Shown here: positions 19,301-27,899 of the stretch, one piece after another
Layout of the letters: each line of letters opens with the position of its first letter
Numbering within the stretch: position 1 is the stretch's first letter
Assembly: GCA_947456625.1 (NCBI GenBank)
Contig: CANGQJ010000009.1
Span: forward strand, 1 to 64,000
Source: Bacteroidota bacterium
Lineage (GTDB): Bacteria > Bacteroidota > Bacteroidia > Chitinophagales > Chitinophagaceae
Reading direction: 5' to 3'
DNA: 64,000 nt
Notes under the pieces: model-generated
Database searches by the model: none
Told to the model about the DNA's origin: nothing
The model's input: only the letters and a program-made list of their open reading frames with translations
Position numbers and translations under genes: made by a program

Positions 19301-19533
19301 GAATGCCTGTGCCTGGTACTGGAACAGCAGTATGGTGGGAAACTCAAATAGACCCAACAATTGTATTTGGAATCCCAATGGTGGCAACTATAGGAAAGGA
19401 GAACAGACCAACAGAAAATTTACAACTTGAACCAGATATTAAAGTGCCTTTAAAATATGAAGATTTCTTAAATGGTAAGGATACTCAATTAGAAGCTGCT
19501 GTTCTTGAAATGTTAAAAACAATTAAAAAGTAA
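16339..19533 (+). CDS. Tricorn-like protease (PD40 propellers, PDZ, S41 peptidase)
   Basis: 1064 residues with a signal peptide (ends VFSQ, about 20). Two WD40-like propellers with PD40 repeats (YPTISPDGKKIAF, VKWSPDGKTLIYA and more) fill about 25-670. A tricorn core domain with SGLELSKDGKF and WRQVKEKFYDP follows, then a PDZ (about 770-830), then the C-terminal catalytic domain. The nucleophile Ser is in EGNYSDAF at about 968, with NGGGW nearby. Tricorn proteases degrade peptides to short products; in Bacteroidota they are exported. It is a monocistronic unit with terminators on both sides. Confidence 0.92.
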   Translation: MKKIVFNLLLLLFVSNVFSQTQPLWMRYPTISPDGKKIAFGYKGDIYVVDAMGGNATPLTIHEAQDMMPVWSHDSKTIAFASDRYGNFDIYTVPAIGGNATRITYNSANDYPFDFSKDDKKIIFGSGRNVASNNIRFYSPRLFQNTYEVQVTGGKPILISSAGMDNAHYNEKGTQLVFQDRKGYEDPWRKHHTSSVTRDIWVLDIQKNQYKKVSNFEGEDREPVFGNDDQSIFYLSEKKGNQNIFKISLSGDNEKQLTNFKDNPVRHLSVSKNNTLCFTYDGEIYTLKENETPKKLKVQILNENRPSVEKNITINGNIGEFALSPNGKEIAFVTRGEVFVTSVEGTQTKRITNTPQQERMVKWSPDGKTLIYAAERNDNWDIYATTIIRKEEPYFYAATTLKEEALISTSAEEFLPKFSPDGKEVGYLENRNSLKVLNLATKKTRTLLPLGHNYSYADGDIDFNWSPDSKYIITSDNYFGFGSDHAAVIKADGTGEIMHPINSGFGEGNPMWALDGKLITWENNKDGRRSLAYQGSKEVDIYGAFLDPAAYDEFKLSKEEYALLKDLNANNKKDSTVKKWNPVFNDLENRKVKLTINSATISDYALSSDASKIYYLAAFEKGFDLWVSDTRTKETKILAKLGAGRSGLELSKDGKFVFVTNNGALLKIDDAGKSTPIGISGEMVLNAAEERAYIFEHCWRQVKEKFYDPTIHGIDWKMYKETYQKFLSHISNNYDFQELLSEMLGELNGSHTGGRYAPPTMNTDATATLGLLYDETYTGNGLKVTEILEGGPFSKAATYLKPGVIIEKIDGELVNNNEDWAKLLNRKTGKNVLISGTDPSTKTAFDESVKPISFAEESGLMYKRWTNLMYKMVDKLSGGQVGYVHVQGMNDGSYRSVIDEVMGKNRDKKAIIVDTRFNGGGWLHNDLNTLFSGKSYLQFAPQGNLVPSSEPMDRWQKPSCVLMSEGNYSDAFIFPYVYKDNGIGKLIGMPVPGTGTAVWWETQIDPTIVFGIPMVATIGKENRPTENLQLEPDIKVPLKYEDFLNGKDTQLEAAVLEMLKTIKK

Positions 19534-19555
19534 GTTTAAATACGGTTACAATAAA

Positions 19556-19584
19556 AAAAGGCCCCGATACATCGGGGCCTTTTT
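19556..19584. terminator. Bidirectional terminator between convergent genes
   Basis: AAAAAGGCCCCGAT and ATCGGGGCCTTTTT form a near-perfect long hairpin with a 2-4 base loop. It is A-rich before and T-rich after, so it can stop both the tricorn gene and the lipoprotein gene facing it. Confidence 0.92.
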
Positions 19585-19601
19585 AATAAATTGAATTATG
19601 A

Positions 19602-20093
19602 TTATTTTGCAGGATCTGCATTCCAGATATCTACTATACATTTCCAAGTTCCATCGGCTTGTTTTTTCCAAGTTTCATTGAATTTGCCAGTTTCGTGCAT
19701 TTCTTTTCCAGCAGCATCCTTGTATGAAAATTGATAAGCTCCAATGCTATAACCTAAATCTGTAGATGAAGACACTTCGGTTTTTGTAGCCTGAAATCTC
19801 ATTTTAGCAGCTGGGTAAGCAAACATAGCTTTAATAGAAGCTGCTCTTGAAGCAGTATCAGTGCAAACTTTTTCACCTGGAGGCATCATAACAGCATCGT
19901 CAGTGTAAAAACTTAACCATCCTTCAGGAGAGTTTTTTGCTGCTTGATCATCCCATAAACTATCAGCTTTCATAATGGCTGCAATGGCTGCAGTTGAATC
20001 GGCTGTACTTGATTTTGAAGCTGTTGCTGATTGATTATTACAAGCTGTTATTAAAACTAAGCCTGCAATTAAAATACTAAAACCTTTTTTCAT
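19602..20093 (-). CDS. DUF4440/SnoaL-like lipoprotein
   Basis: 163 residues. The lipobox is LVLITAC (Cys about 18), then a Ser/Ala/Thr-rich linker. The mature domain is DUF4440-like: AAIMKADSLWDDQAAKN, GWLSFYTDDAVMMPPG, then LGYSIGAYQFSYKDAAGKEMHETGK split over two strands, and WKKQADGTWKCIVDIWN at the end. The NTF2-like fold binds small molecules; exact role unknown. It is 26 bases downstream of a second NTF2-like lipoprotein on the same strand, mirroring the pair at 3392-4489. Confidence 0.85.
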   Translation of the reverse strand: MKKGFSILIAGLVLITACNNQSATASKSSTADSTAAIAAIMKADSLWDDQAAKNSPEGWLSFYTDDAVMMPPGEKVCTDTASRAASIKAMFAYPAAKMRFQATKTEVSSSTDLGYSIGAYQFSYKDAAGKEMHETGKFNETWKKQADGTWKCIVDIWNADPAK

Positions 20094-20119
20094 TTGTTTA
20101 AATTTATATAAGTAATTAA

Positions 20120-20632
20120 TTATTTTACGGCTTTGCCAAATCCAACAAAGCTTACAATTTTTCCGTTTTCAAATCTGAAGGCATCAGACCATTGATATTT
20201 TTGTGATTTACCGTCTGGTGTTACTAATTCTGCTTCGTCCCAAACATCAACCCATTGGTGACCATTTTCGCCAACTGTTGGGATAATAGCTGCTATTTTA
20301 TAATTATTAAATGTAATACCTGAAAAATTCTTTTCCATGAAATCTAATATTGCAGCTTTCCCTTTTAATACAGTACCATCTTCATTGTTAAAAGTTGCGG
20401 TATCTGACATCATTTCTCCTGCTTGTTTAAAATCTTTTTCAAACAAAACTTTATGAAATTGTTCTGCCAATAATACATTTTTTTGATCGCCAATTTTGAA
20501 ATTGTCGGTGTAAGTTGGTTTGTAAATGTGTTCTACAGCTGCTGCAGGTGTTGCAACCTCGCTTTTCTTTTCTGAACTATTGCAAGCAATCAATGATCCA
20601 GATACCAAGAAACAAAATAATAATTTTTTCAT
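20120..20632 (-). CDS. NTF2-like lipoprotein
   Basis: 170 residues. The lipobox is SLIAC (Cys about 17), with a linker of Ser, Lys and Ala. The fold body starts NVLLAEQFHKVLFEKDFKQ, then DTATFNNEDGTVLKGKAAIL and ends KYQWSDAFRFENGKIVSFV, the usual NTF2-like sequence of helix, strand pair and closing strands. Trp and His residues line the predicted cone. It lies 67 bases downstream of the GH29 fucosidase, so it may be transcribed with the glycan operon and with the DUF4440 protein after it. Function unknown. Confidence 0.8.
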   Translation of the reverse strand: MKKLLFCFLVSGSLIACNSSEKKSEVATPAAAVEHIYKPTYTDNFKIGDQKNVLLAEQFHKVLFEKDFKQAGEMMSDTATFNNEDGTVLKGKAAILDFMEKNFSGITFNNYKIAAIIPTVGENGHQWVDVWDEAELVTPDGKSQKYQWSDAFRFENGKIVSFVGFGKAVK

Positions 20633-20699
20633 GTGGTTGATTTTAATGAATGATTTATGCCTTTAAATATATGTAATTTATTATGTATGTCAAATTATA

Positions 20700-22082
20700 C
20701 TAAAGTATTTTGTCCCCTTTTAATAATAATTTAATAACGGAAACCTTATCATTAGGGGCATTGTAAGGTATAGTTATATTTGTATTTACCTCATTATTTA
20801 CAAAACTGCATTTTTCTCCCGTTTCTAAAACGGTAACACGCTTGATTTTATTTTTAATTAATGGGATATTTAAACTGCCATTTGCTGGCCAATTAAAAAC
20901 CAATAAATAAACTGCTAGGCCTTGTTTTGTTAAATTTGTAGTGCAACGTCCCCAGTCAAAACTTCCAATAGGGCTTGCTTTACTTGCATAAATTGATTCC
21001 TTATTTTTTTGAAGCCAAGTGCCCATTTCTTTTAATCTATCAATACTTTCAATTGGAAATGTGCCGTCTGCTTTTGGCCCCACATTTAATAAGTAATTGC
21101 CTCCTTTAGATGCTATATCGCATAAGTTTTGTATAAGCACTTTAGATGATTTCCAGTTATTGTCAGATGCTCTAAAACCCCAAGTGCCATTCATGGTCAT
21201 ACAGGTTTCCCAGTCATTATTATCCAAATCTTTAACACCAGGAATTTTTTGTTCGGGGGTTCTGGTATCACCAGGGTATTCTGGTTTTTTTAAGCGATCA
21301 TTTGTGATAATATTAGGTTGTAATTTTAATAATTCGTTTAATTTTTTCGCTGCATCATTGGTCATATTTACAGGTGTATCCCACCACAAAACCGAAACAT
21401 CGCCATAATTTGTTAAAAGTTCTTTTACTTGAGGTACGGCTACTTGGTTAATGTATTCATCAAAAGTTTTTGTTTCCTGCAATGCATCCCAATGCCCATC
21501 ATGTAATTTGGTAAAATTATCTATAGTGGTAGAATCTGGATTTGCCCAACCTTCATTCATTAATTTTCTAGAAGCAGCTCCACCAGGGTTTATCCAATCC
21601 TGTGCTTGGGAATAATAAAAGCCTAGTTTCATATTGTATTTCTTACAAGCTGCAGCTAGTTCTTTTAATATATCTCTACCATAAGGGGTTGCGTCTACAA
21701 TATTCCATTTACTTGCATTTGTTTTAAACATGGCAAAGCCATCATGGTGTTTGGCAGTAATTACTATATACTTCATGCCTGCTTCCTGTGCGTATTTAAC
21801 CCATTGCTCTGCATTAAATTGAATAGGATTAAAATCTTTAGCAATGGCTTGATATTCTTTATAAGGAATTTTACTTCTATTCATAATCCACTCAGCACCT
21901 CCTTTGGCTTGTTCATGTCCATTATAGGTTCCAGCATATTGTGCATATACGCCCCAATGAATAAACATTCCAAATTTTGCTTCACGCCACCATTGCATTC
22001 TTTCGTCTTTGCTTAAAGTTTGGGCTTGAATATTTTGAAATACAAACATAAAAAATAAAGGTATTAAGCAATATTTTCTCAT
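20700..22082 (-). CDS. Secreted alpha-L-fucosidase, GH29
   Basis: 460 residues with a signal peptide (ends IQAQ, about 21). The GH29 landmarks are all present: WWREAKFGMFIHWGVYAQYAG at the barrel start (here cut in two for reading: WWREAKFGMF and IHWGVYAQYAG), YIVITAKHHDGFAMF, the nucleophile Asp in VSVLWWDTP at about 225, and GGNYLLNVGPKADG. A short C-terminal beta domain follows. It removes alpha-linked fucose from glycans in the periplasm or outside the cell. It is the third gene of the GH2-bicupin-GH29 operon, 25 bases after the bicupin. Confidence 0.93.
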   Translation of the reverse strand: MRKYCLIPLFFMFVFQNIQAQTLSKDERMQWWREAKFGMFIHWGVYAQYAGTYNGHEQAKGGAEWIMNRSKIPYKEYQAIAKDFNPIQFNAEQWVKYAQEAGMKYIVITAKHHDGFAMFKTNASKWNIVDATPYGRDILKELAAACKKYNMKLGFYYSQAQDWINPGGAASRKLMNEGWANPDSTTIDNFTKLHDGHWDALQETKTFDEYINQVAVPQVKELLTNYGDVSVLWWDTPVNMTNDAAKKLNELLKLQPNIITNDRLKKPEYPGDTRTPEQKIPGVKDLDNNDWETCMTMNGTWGFRASDNNWKSSKVLIQNLCDIASKGGNYLLNVGPKADGTFPIESIDRLKEMGTWLQKNKESIYASKASPIGSFDWGRCTTNLTKQGLAVYLLVFNWPANGSLNIPLIKNKIKRVTVLETGEKCSFVNNEVNTNITIPYNAPNDKVSVIKLLLKGDKIL

Positions 22083-22107
22083 ATTTTATCAAGTTTAATA
22101 TTAGTAA

Positions 22108-22875
22108 TTAATTCCATTGAATTGCAAAGTATAAACAAGGGCTAGTCCCAAAATTAGTTAAATTATGTAAAATGTTGGAGCCTAAGAATACTACATCTCC
22201 AGGATTTGCTTTTTGGTGGTCATTGCCAATTTGCATTTCGGCATTTCCGTCAAGCATTAATATAATTTCTTCATTAACATGCGTATGTGGGTCATGACTT
22301 TTAAATCCAACATTTAGTTGTGTTACATGAATATCAAAACGGTTTAAAGTTGCAGTAGGGCGATCAAAAAATTGTCTTACACCCCCCTTGTCACTGGGTT
22401 TAAATGTGATATCATCCCAATGGGTAATAAAAGAACCACCTGCTTTTTCGCCTCTTTCTATATTTATGGTTTCTTTAGCTTCAGAACTCATTTCGTAAAG
22501 TGCTAAGGGAGTTTCAAGTGCATTTATAATTTCTAATTCATCACCAGGCAAAACACATACCACAGAGCCTCTACTTAATGCTGTATTTTGTTGATTTAAA
22601 TTTATTCGAGCTAGGCCACTTTTAATAATATAAAACCTTTCAATTTCTTTAGATTTTTTGATCTTTAATTTTTGATAGGCATTCATAACAATACCTTTCA
22701 TAGTGTGGTTGCTTAATACACCACCTTTACCAGTAAATATGGTACTAGTTTGAATTTTATCATCGCTTGTATTAATAGCTAGATTCCATTTATAAACCTG
22801 TGAAGGCAAAATTGATTTTTGTGCAATTACAACATTGCAAATTATCAAAGCCAAAATTGTTATTTTTATTTTCAT
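22108..22875 (-). CDS. Secreted two-domain cupin protein
   Basis: 255 residues with a signal peptide (ends NVVIAQ, about 19). Two cupin barrels are seen. The first (about 35-130) has degenerate metal positions (FYIIKSGLARINL, PGDELEII). The second (about 165-255) has the full motif SHDPHTHVNEEIIL and GDVVFLGSNILHNLTNFG, giving His-His-Glu-His ligands. The layout resembles ureidoglycine aminohydrolase or other bicupins, but export and position between GH2 and GH29 genes point to a carbohydrate role, such as an epimerase or sugar-binding protein. Spacing to both neighbours is 20-25 bases. Confidence 0.82.
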   Translation of the reverse strand: MKIKITILALIICNVVIAQKSILPSQVYKWNLAINTSDDKIQTSTIFTGKGGVLSNHTMKGIVMNAYQKLKIKKSKEIERFYIIKSGLARINLNQQNTALSRGSVVCVLPGDELEIINALETPLALYEMSSEAKETINIERGEKAGGSFITHWDDITFKPSDKGGVRQFFDRPTATLNRFDIHVTQLNVGFKSHDPHTHVNEEIILMLDGNAEMQIGNDHQKANPGDVVFLGSNILHNLTNFGTSPCLYFAIQWN

Positions 22876-22895
22876 ATTTTATTTTTTTAATGGAC

Positions 22896-25580
22896 TTAAT
22901 ATATTTTCTTTAATTGTATTGCATTTAAAATGGCTTCACCTTTAAGCGGCACAAAGTCTAATATAATTCCAACATTATTTTCAATAGTAATGGTATGTTT
23001 TGATGAAACAAGGTGCAATGGATCTAGGTATCCATTATTATTTAAATTGCTAATTAACTCTTGGCCATTCATTAAAACATTAAAACTACGTTCCTTAAAT
23101 TCTTCAGGAGTAGCGCCTCCGCCCAAATTATAAACTAAATCAGTTGCTTTTGTTGGGGATAGTAATTCCGCAAAATGTAAAGTAATTTCATATTTGCCGT
23201 TTGGTACATCAAATTTAAATTGTTGAATTCCAGTGCGCTGTGTTTGAAAAATAGGCTCATTACTTGTGCCAATGATATCCTTTGTTGTTCCATAACCAGT
23301 TCTTGTACTGCCTTTTACAGTAAAAATTTGTCCGCCAATATACCCCCAGCTTCCAACTTGATATGCTTGTTCTGGAATCCATGTTCTATTGTCTTGTTCA
23401 TCATAATAAAAACGTTTATCACCCAAGCTTATATTCATTTCACTAAAAGGTATATTTTTATTTTTCAGATTTTGTGATAGCAAAGTGAATTTTATGTCGG
23501 AATGATCTGCTATCTCCCTTCCATTTTCATTGGCTGTTACTGTAATATCGTTATTGCCATTTACAAAAGGCACTTCAAAATTAACTAAGCCTTGTTGAGT
23601 TTCCTTAGTACCTACTACTTTTCCATTTAATTTTAAAGTAACCTTTTTTTGGTTGCTAAATATTGTAATAGGTTGTGTGCATGTTAATTGTGTTTCTGAA
23701 TCAGCAAATCCGGTTCTAATATTCCATTCCTTTGAGCCTATTTGAAGGTAGGGGCTGCTTAATAAATTTGCTTGATAAAAGCGGTATCCATCTTTTGGTT
23801 TTCTATCCCATGTCAAAAGTCCTTTAGCATTAATATGAGGTGTAGTTTCTGCTCTTTGTTCTGAACTAAACTCTGCTAAATTCCAAATGATAGCTGCCGA
23901 TACAAATGGTCTGCTCATTATATCTTTTAAATAGGACTGATGTAACAGAGTAGTGTATTCAATGGATTTGTCAAATCGTTCTGGTTTAAAATTATGTACG
24001 CGTCCATCAGCATCTGAGCCATATTCGGTTACAAGTACTGGTTTGTTTGGAAGTTCTTGGTGGTGTTTATCTAAAAACTTTCCAAAATCAGCTAAAGTGC
24101 CACTATACCAACCTTGGTAAAGGTTCCATCCTACAAGTTTTGGTATTTTTGTTAAACCCACTTTGTTATATAATTCCCATGCACCATGATTTGGAATCAT
24201 AGTATATCTGGAACTGTCTTCATTGTGTGTAATGTCCTCCAATTCTTGTGCGAGTTTCGCAACTGCGTTAAAATATGTTTCTTGTTGCTCCGATCCTTTA
24301 GTATATCTAGGCATTAATAATACTTCATTCATATAGGTCCACATAATTAGACTTGGATGATTATAGTTTTGTCTAATCATTTCTATATGCATTTGTTTTG
24401 CATTATTTGAAAATGCTTCCGATTCTGTAATTCTGTTTACAATAGGGGTTTCTACAGATGTTAAAATACCTAAACGATCACAGGTTTCAATTACAGTTGG
24501 GTCCTGAGGGTAATGGGCAATTCGTAAAAAATTTCCACCCATTTGCTTTAATAATTCAATATCTTTTACATGCATTTCGTCCGAAAGTGCATTTCCTAAA
24601 TCTTTATAATCCTGATGTCGACTTGCTCCAATTAATTTTACCGCCTTCCCATTTAAGAAAAATCCTTTTTCAGGATCAAAATTAAACCAACGAAATCCTA
24701 ATGGGTTAACAGTTTCGTCTATTTTTTGATTATTTGTTGCATCATAAATAGTAGAAACTACACGGTATAAATAAGGATCCTCAACAGACCATAAATGTTG
24801 TCCTTTTATATTTTTAAATTCTTGTAGAAAATTTAATTTTTGTCCTGCATTAAGTGTTACTTGACTATTTTGCTCTGCAACTAATTTACTTTCAGCATCA
24901 TATATTTTATTAGCAATAACTAGCTTTCTTTTACTAATATCCCCATTTACTAAAGCACCCTTAATATTTACAATTGCATTATTGTCATTTACAACAGGCG
25001 TGTTTATAAAAACACCAGGTGAAGCATAATTATCTGCATCAAAATGAATTTTATTAATTGCTTTTAAATACACATCACGATATATGCCTCCAAAAAATGT
25101 AAAGTCGGCCGATAATGGAGGAATATTTTCATTATGACTGTTATCCACTTTTATTAATAATTCATTTGGTACATTATTATCCGAGTTAAGGTTTACAAAA
25201 CTGCTAATTGGAAATGAAAATGCATTGTAACTTCCAGTATGATTGCCAACCAGTTTTCCATTTAAATAAATTGAAGCAACTTGGGCAACGCCTTCAAAAT
25301 AGATGTAAATATCTTTTTCTTTCCAGCTATTAGGTATGAATATGGTTTTTTTATACCATCCTTCACCTCTGTAATATCCTGGTTCTTCATCGTTTACATC
25401 CTGTGCATTCCAAGTGTGTGGAATAGAAACCAATGACCATTTTTTTTGAGCACTTATTTTAGTAGTGTCTCCTATACAAAACATCCAATTGGAATTAATG
25501 GTAGTGGAAATTCGTTCCTGTGCGTTTGTAGAAAATAAAACAAAAAACAAAGCTGCTACAAAAAGTAATTTAATTTTCAT
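22896..25580 (-). CDS. Secreted GH2 beta-glycosidase with C-terminal malectin domain
   Basis: 894 residues with a signal peptide (ends STNAQ, about 21). GH2 order: sugar-binding domain (about 40-175, PHTWNAQDVNDEEPGYYRG), Ig-like domain (about 190-300), and barrel (about 305-600) with LIGASRHQDYKDLGNALS, the acid/base Glu in YMNEVLL at about 418 and the nucleophile Glu in LVTEYGSDADG at about 517. After a further Ig-like module, residues 720-894 look like a malectin/CBM57 domain (VGSWGYIGGQ, YEITLHFAEL). Probably a beta-galactosidase or beta-glucuronidase. First gene of the operon with bicupin and GH29. Confidence 0.92.
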   Translation of the reverse strand: MKIKLLFVAALFFVLFSTNAQERISTTINSNWMFCIGDTTKISAQKKWSLVSIPHTWNAQDVNDEEPGYYRGEGWYKKTIFIPNSWKEKDIYIYFEGVAQVASIYLNGKLVGNHTGSYNAFSFPISSFVNLNSDNNVPNELLIKVDNSHNENIPPLSADFTFFGGIYRDVYLKAINKIHFDADNYASPGVFINTPVVNDNNAIVNIKGALVNGDISKRKLVIANKIYDAESKLVAEQNSQVTLNAGQKLNFLQEFKNIKGQHLWSVEDPYLYRVVSTIYDATNNQKIDETVNPLGFRWFNFDPEKGFFLNGKAVKLIGASRHQDYKDLGNALSDEMHVKDIELLKQMGGNFLRIAHYPQDPTVIETCDRLGILTSVETPIVNRITESEAFSNNAKQMHIEMIRQNYNHPSLIMWTYMNEVLLMPRYTKGSEQQETYFNAVAKLAQELEDITHNEDSSRYTMIPNHGAWELYNKVGLTKIPKLVGWNLYQGWYSGTLADFGKFLDKHHQELPNKPVLVTEYGSDADGRVHNFKPERFDKSIEYTTLLHQSYLKDIMSRPFVSAAIIWNLAEFSSEQRAETTPHINAKGLLTWDRKPKDGYRFYQANLLSSPYLQIGSKEWNIRTGFADSETQLTCTQPITIFSNQKKVTLKLNGKVVGTKETQQGLVNFEVPFVNGNNDITVTANENGREIADHSDIKFTLLSQNLKNKNIPFSEMNISLGDKRFYYDEQDNRTWIPEQAYQVGSWGYIGGQIFTVKGSTRTGYGTTKDIIGTSNEPIFQTQRTGIQQFKFDVPNGKYEITLHFAELLSPTKATDLVYNLGGGATPEEFKERSFNVLMNGQELISNLNNNGYLDPLHLVSSKHTITIENNVGIILDFVPLKGEAILNAIQLKKIY

Positions 25581-25746
25581 ATTATGGTTTTACAAGCTTA
25601 ACAATCCTTATACATTAAGTTCTTGTAATTTACCAATTTTATTAAATATTTTATGCTTAAAACCTACCGTTTATAATAAATATTTAGCTATTATTTCCGC
25701 AATTTATTTTTCAATAATGCAAATTGTTGCTTGGCACGAAATGAGC

Positions 25747-25783
25747 AAAAAAAAACCAGTTGCATTTCTTATTTAGCAACTGG
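25747..25783 (-). terminator. Terminator after the Gfo/Idh/MocA gene
   Basis: CCAGTTGC and GCAACTGG form an 8-bp stem over a 12-base loop. On the minus strand it is followed by nine T. It lies about 20 bases after the stop at 25805, and the other flank is also T-rich. Confidence 0.85.
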
Positions 25784-25804
25784 CTTTTTTAATTTAAGGT
25801 TTAA

Positions 25805-27151
25805 TTATAGTTTTGGTTCCCAACCTTTCTCGTAATTACGATCCCAAAGTTTCATACCGTCTTTATCTAAAATATGCCCATTACCTGTATTCACATTAAA
25901 TGACTTCCCAATTCGATATGAAATATTTGCATAGTGACACATCATCTGACTAATTGCGCCTTCTTCAATAGGTGAATTTAATTTTGATTCTGTTCCACGA
26001 ATTACATTGAAAAAGTTAGCAACGTGTGTATCGGTCATATCGCCACCGCCACCAAGTGTATTTCCCGCTTCGGTGCCTTTTGATTTACTGTCTTTTATTT
26101 TTTTACCAACGCGATCAAATAAAGTATAGCCTTGTCTGTTTACAAAAACAGTACCCGTACTTCCATAAATAATAGTTCCGCGATCACTGCCATAGGTATT
26201 ATAACCGGATCTGCTTTTACCATCCCATTTAATTATTTTATTTTCTGGAAAACGGAAAGTAGCATCCATAGTATCATACATAACCCATCCATCATCTTTA
26301 AAATGTCGTTTAGCAGCTTCCACATCTACATGCTCTGGGTAAGTAACTTGTAAAGCCCAACGCGCAACATCTAGTTCATGTGTAGCATTGTTTCCCGTTT
26401 CACCGGTACCCCAATGCCAACCATACCAATGCCAGTTATAATTCCATGTATCGTCATTGTAATCTACATGTGGAGCAGGCCCTTGCCAAAGTTCCCAATC
26501 CAATCCTTCTGGAACTGGTGCTTTTTTAGCAACTGGCACTTCACCTCTTGTATTGATATAAAATGCCTCTGCTTTATATACATCGCCAATTACGCCTCTA
26601 TGAATTTCGCCAATAATTTCTTGAGACTCTTTTGCAGAACGTTGTTGGTTTCCCATTTGAATTACTTTACCGTATTTTTTTTGAAAAGCAACAAGTAACT
26701 CGCCTTCACGTGGGTTATGGCTACATGGTTTTTCAATATAAACGTGTTTACCAGCTTTCATAGCCATCCAAGTTCCTGGAGCATGCCAATGGTCGGGGGT
26801 AGCGTTAAATATAGCGTCTACACTTTTGTCATTCCAAACGTCATGAATATCATTTATAAGGGTTGCCTTGCCTGTAATTTTTCCGTTTAAATCTTTGGCA
26901 ACTTTTTCACGTGATTTTTTCATTACATCACAGATATAAGCAACATCTACATTATTTTTTTTGTCCTGAAGTGCTGCATAATAAGCACTTACACGTCTGC
27001 CACAGCCCATTAATGCAACGTTTAGACGATCGTTTGCGCCAATGATTCTAGCATAACTTTTAGCACTAAAACCAGAAGCAATGCCTCCAATTCCAATTCC
27101 AGCAGCACTAAATGCCACATTGCGTACAAAATCCCTACGATTAGTTCCCAT
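25805..27151 (-). CDS. Tat-exported Gfo/Idh/MocA family oxidoreductase
   Basis: 448 residues. The N-terminus NRRDFVRNVAFSAAGIGIGG is a twin-arginine signal. The Rossmann domain starts LNVALMGCGRRVSAYY. The family signature HVYIEKPCSHN (catalytic-site Lys in EKP) is at about 137, and the GETGNNATHELDVARWAL region, with its active-site His, is at about 255. These NAD(P)-dependent enzymes act on sugars or inositols; Tat-exported Bacteroidota members are often glycosidases or dehydrogenases that keep a tightly bound NAD. It sits beside the GH2/GH29 operon, on the same strand but separated by a terminator. Confidence 0.9.
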   Translation of the reverse strand: MGTNRRDFVRNVAFSAAGIGIGGIASGFSAKSYARIIGANDRLNVALMGCGRRVSAYYAALQDKKNNVDVAYICDVMKKSREKVAKDLNGKITGKATLINDIHDVWNDKSVDAIFNATPDHWHAPGTWMAMKAGKHVYIEKPCSHNPREGELLVAFQKKYGKVIQMGNQQRSAKESQEIIGEIHRGVIGDVYKAEAFYINTRGEVPVAKKAPVPEGLDWELWQGPAPHVDYNDDTWNYNWHWYGWHWGTGETGNNATHELDVARWALQVTYPEHVDVEAAKRHFKDDGWVMYDTMDATFRFPENKIIKWDGKSRSGYNTYGSDRGTIIYGSTGTVFVNRQGYTLFDRVGKKIKDSKSKGTEAGNTLGGGGDMTDTHVANFFNVIRGTESKLNSPIEEGAISQMMCHYANISYRIGKSFNVNTGNGHILDKDGMKLWDRNYEKGWEPKL

Positions 27152-27309
27152 GATTTATAATTTTAATTTTGTTAAGTCAAGCATTTAATTTGAACCAACT
27201 AAATTTATTGAAATTATCATTTAGAATAAGGTTGTAAACGAAAATATTTTACGAAAAGGATTTCGTTAATATACAGTTTTATTAAACTTTGTAGTAGTTA
27301 TATTGTCAA

Positions 27310-27897
27310 ATGTTAAACTACCAATTCTTGAGAAAGTTAATTTCCATAATAGTACTTGTTTTCACTTTTGCAAATTGTCAAAAATCAGCAGTTACTATGG
27401 GTAGCTCATCTTCCAGTTCTGGTGGTGCAACAATTGCTAATCAATTGAAATTCAGTGGAAATGGTTTTGTTCACAATGGCATTTACCCAAAACTATATAC
27501 CTGCGATAGCCTAGGAATTTCACCTGGTTTACAGTGGTCCAATGCGCCAAGCACTACAACAAGTTATGCCTTAACTATGTATACCATACCTCCAACAGGT
27601 GACAAGCATGTTTACATTGTACTTTATAATATTCCAGAAGCAACATCTTCATTGCCAGATAATTCAAAATCTGTAGGAATATTTGGTATTAATACGGTAG
27701 ATGGGAAAACGAGTTATACACCTCCATGTTCTCAAGGGCCAGGTGCTAAGGTTTATGTTTTAACTTTATATGCTTTAAATGCAGCTCCAACAATTACGGT
27801 ACCCAATAGCCAAGTTACAATGGATATTTTACTTGCGGGCATGAAAAATAAAATTGTTGATAGTGCAGTAATGAGTGTTACTTATACAAGACCATAA
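27310..27897 (+). CDS. PEBP (YbhB/YbcL) family lipoprotein
   Basis: 195 residues. A long N-terminal hydrophobic segment ends in FTFANC, a plausible lipobox (Cys about 23), followed by a Ser/Gly-rich linker. The mature domain is PEBP-like: FVHNGIYPKLYTCDS, LQWSNAPSTTTSYAL, HVYIVLYNIP, and the family motif SYTPPCSQGPGAKVYVLTLYAL as the anion-binding pocket (seen in pieces SYTPPCSQGPG and VYVLTLYAL). Bacterial PEBP proteins bind phospho- or lipid ligands; role unclear. It is two bases upstream of the YHYH gene, so the two are translationally coupled. Confidence 0.88.
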   Translation: MLNYQFLRKLISIIVLVFTFANCQKSAVTMGSSSSSSGGATIANQLKFSGNGFVHNGIYPKLYTCDSLGISPGLQWSNAPSTTTSYALTMYTIPPTGDKHVYIVLYNIPEATSSLPDNSKSVGIFGINTVDGKTSYTPPCSQGPGAKVYVLTLYALNAAPTITVPNSQVTMDILLAGMKNKIVDSAVMSVTYTRP

Positions 27898-27899
27898 TT

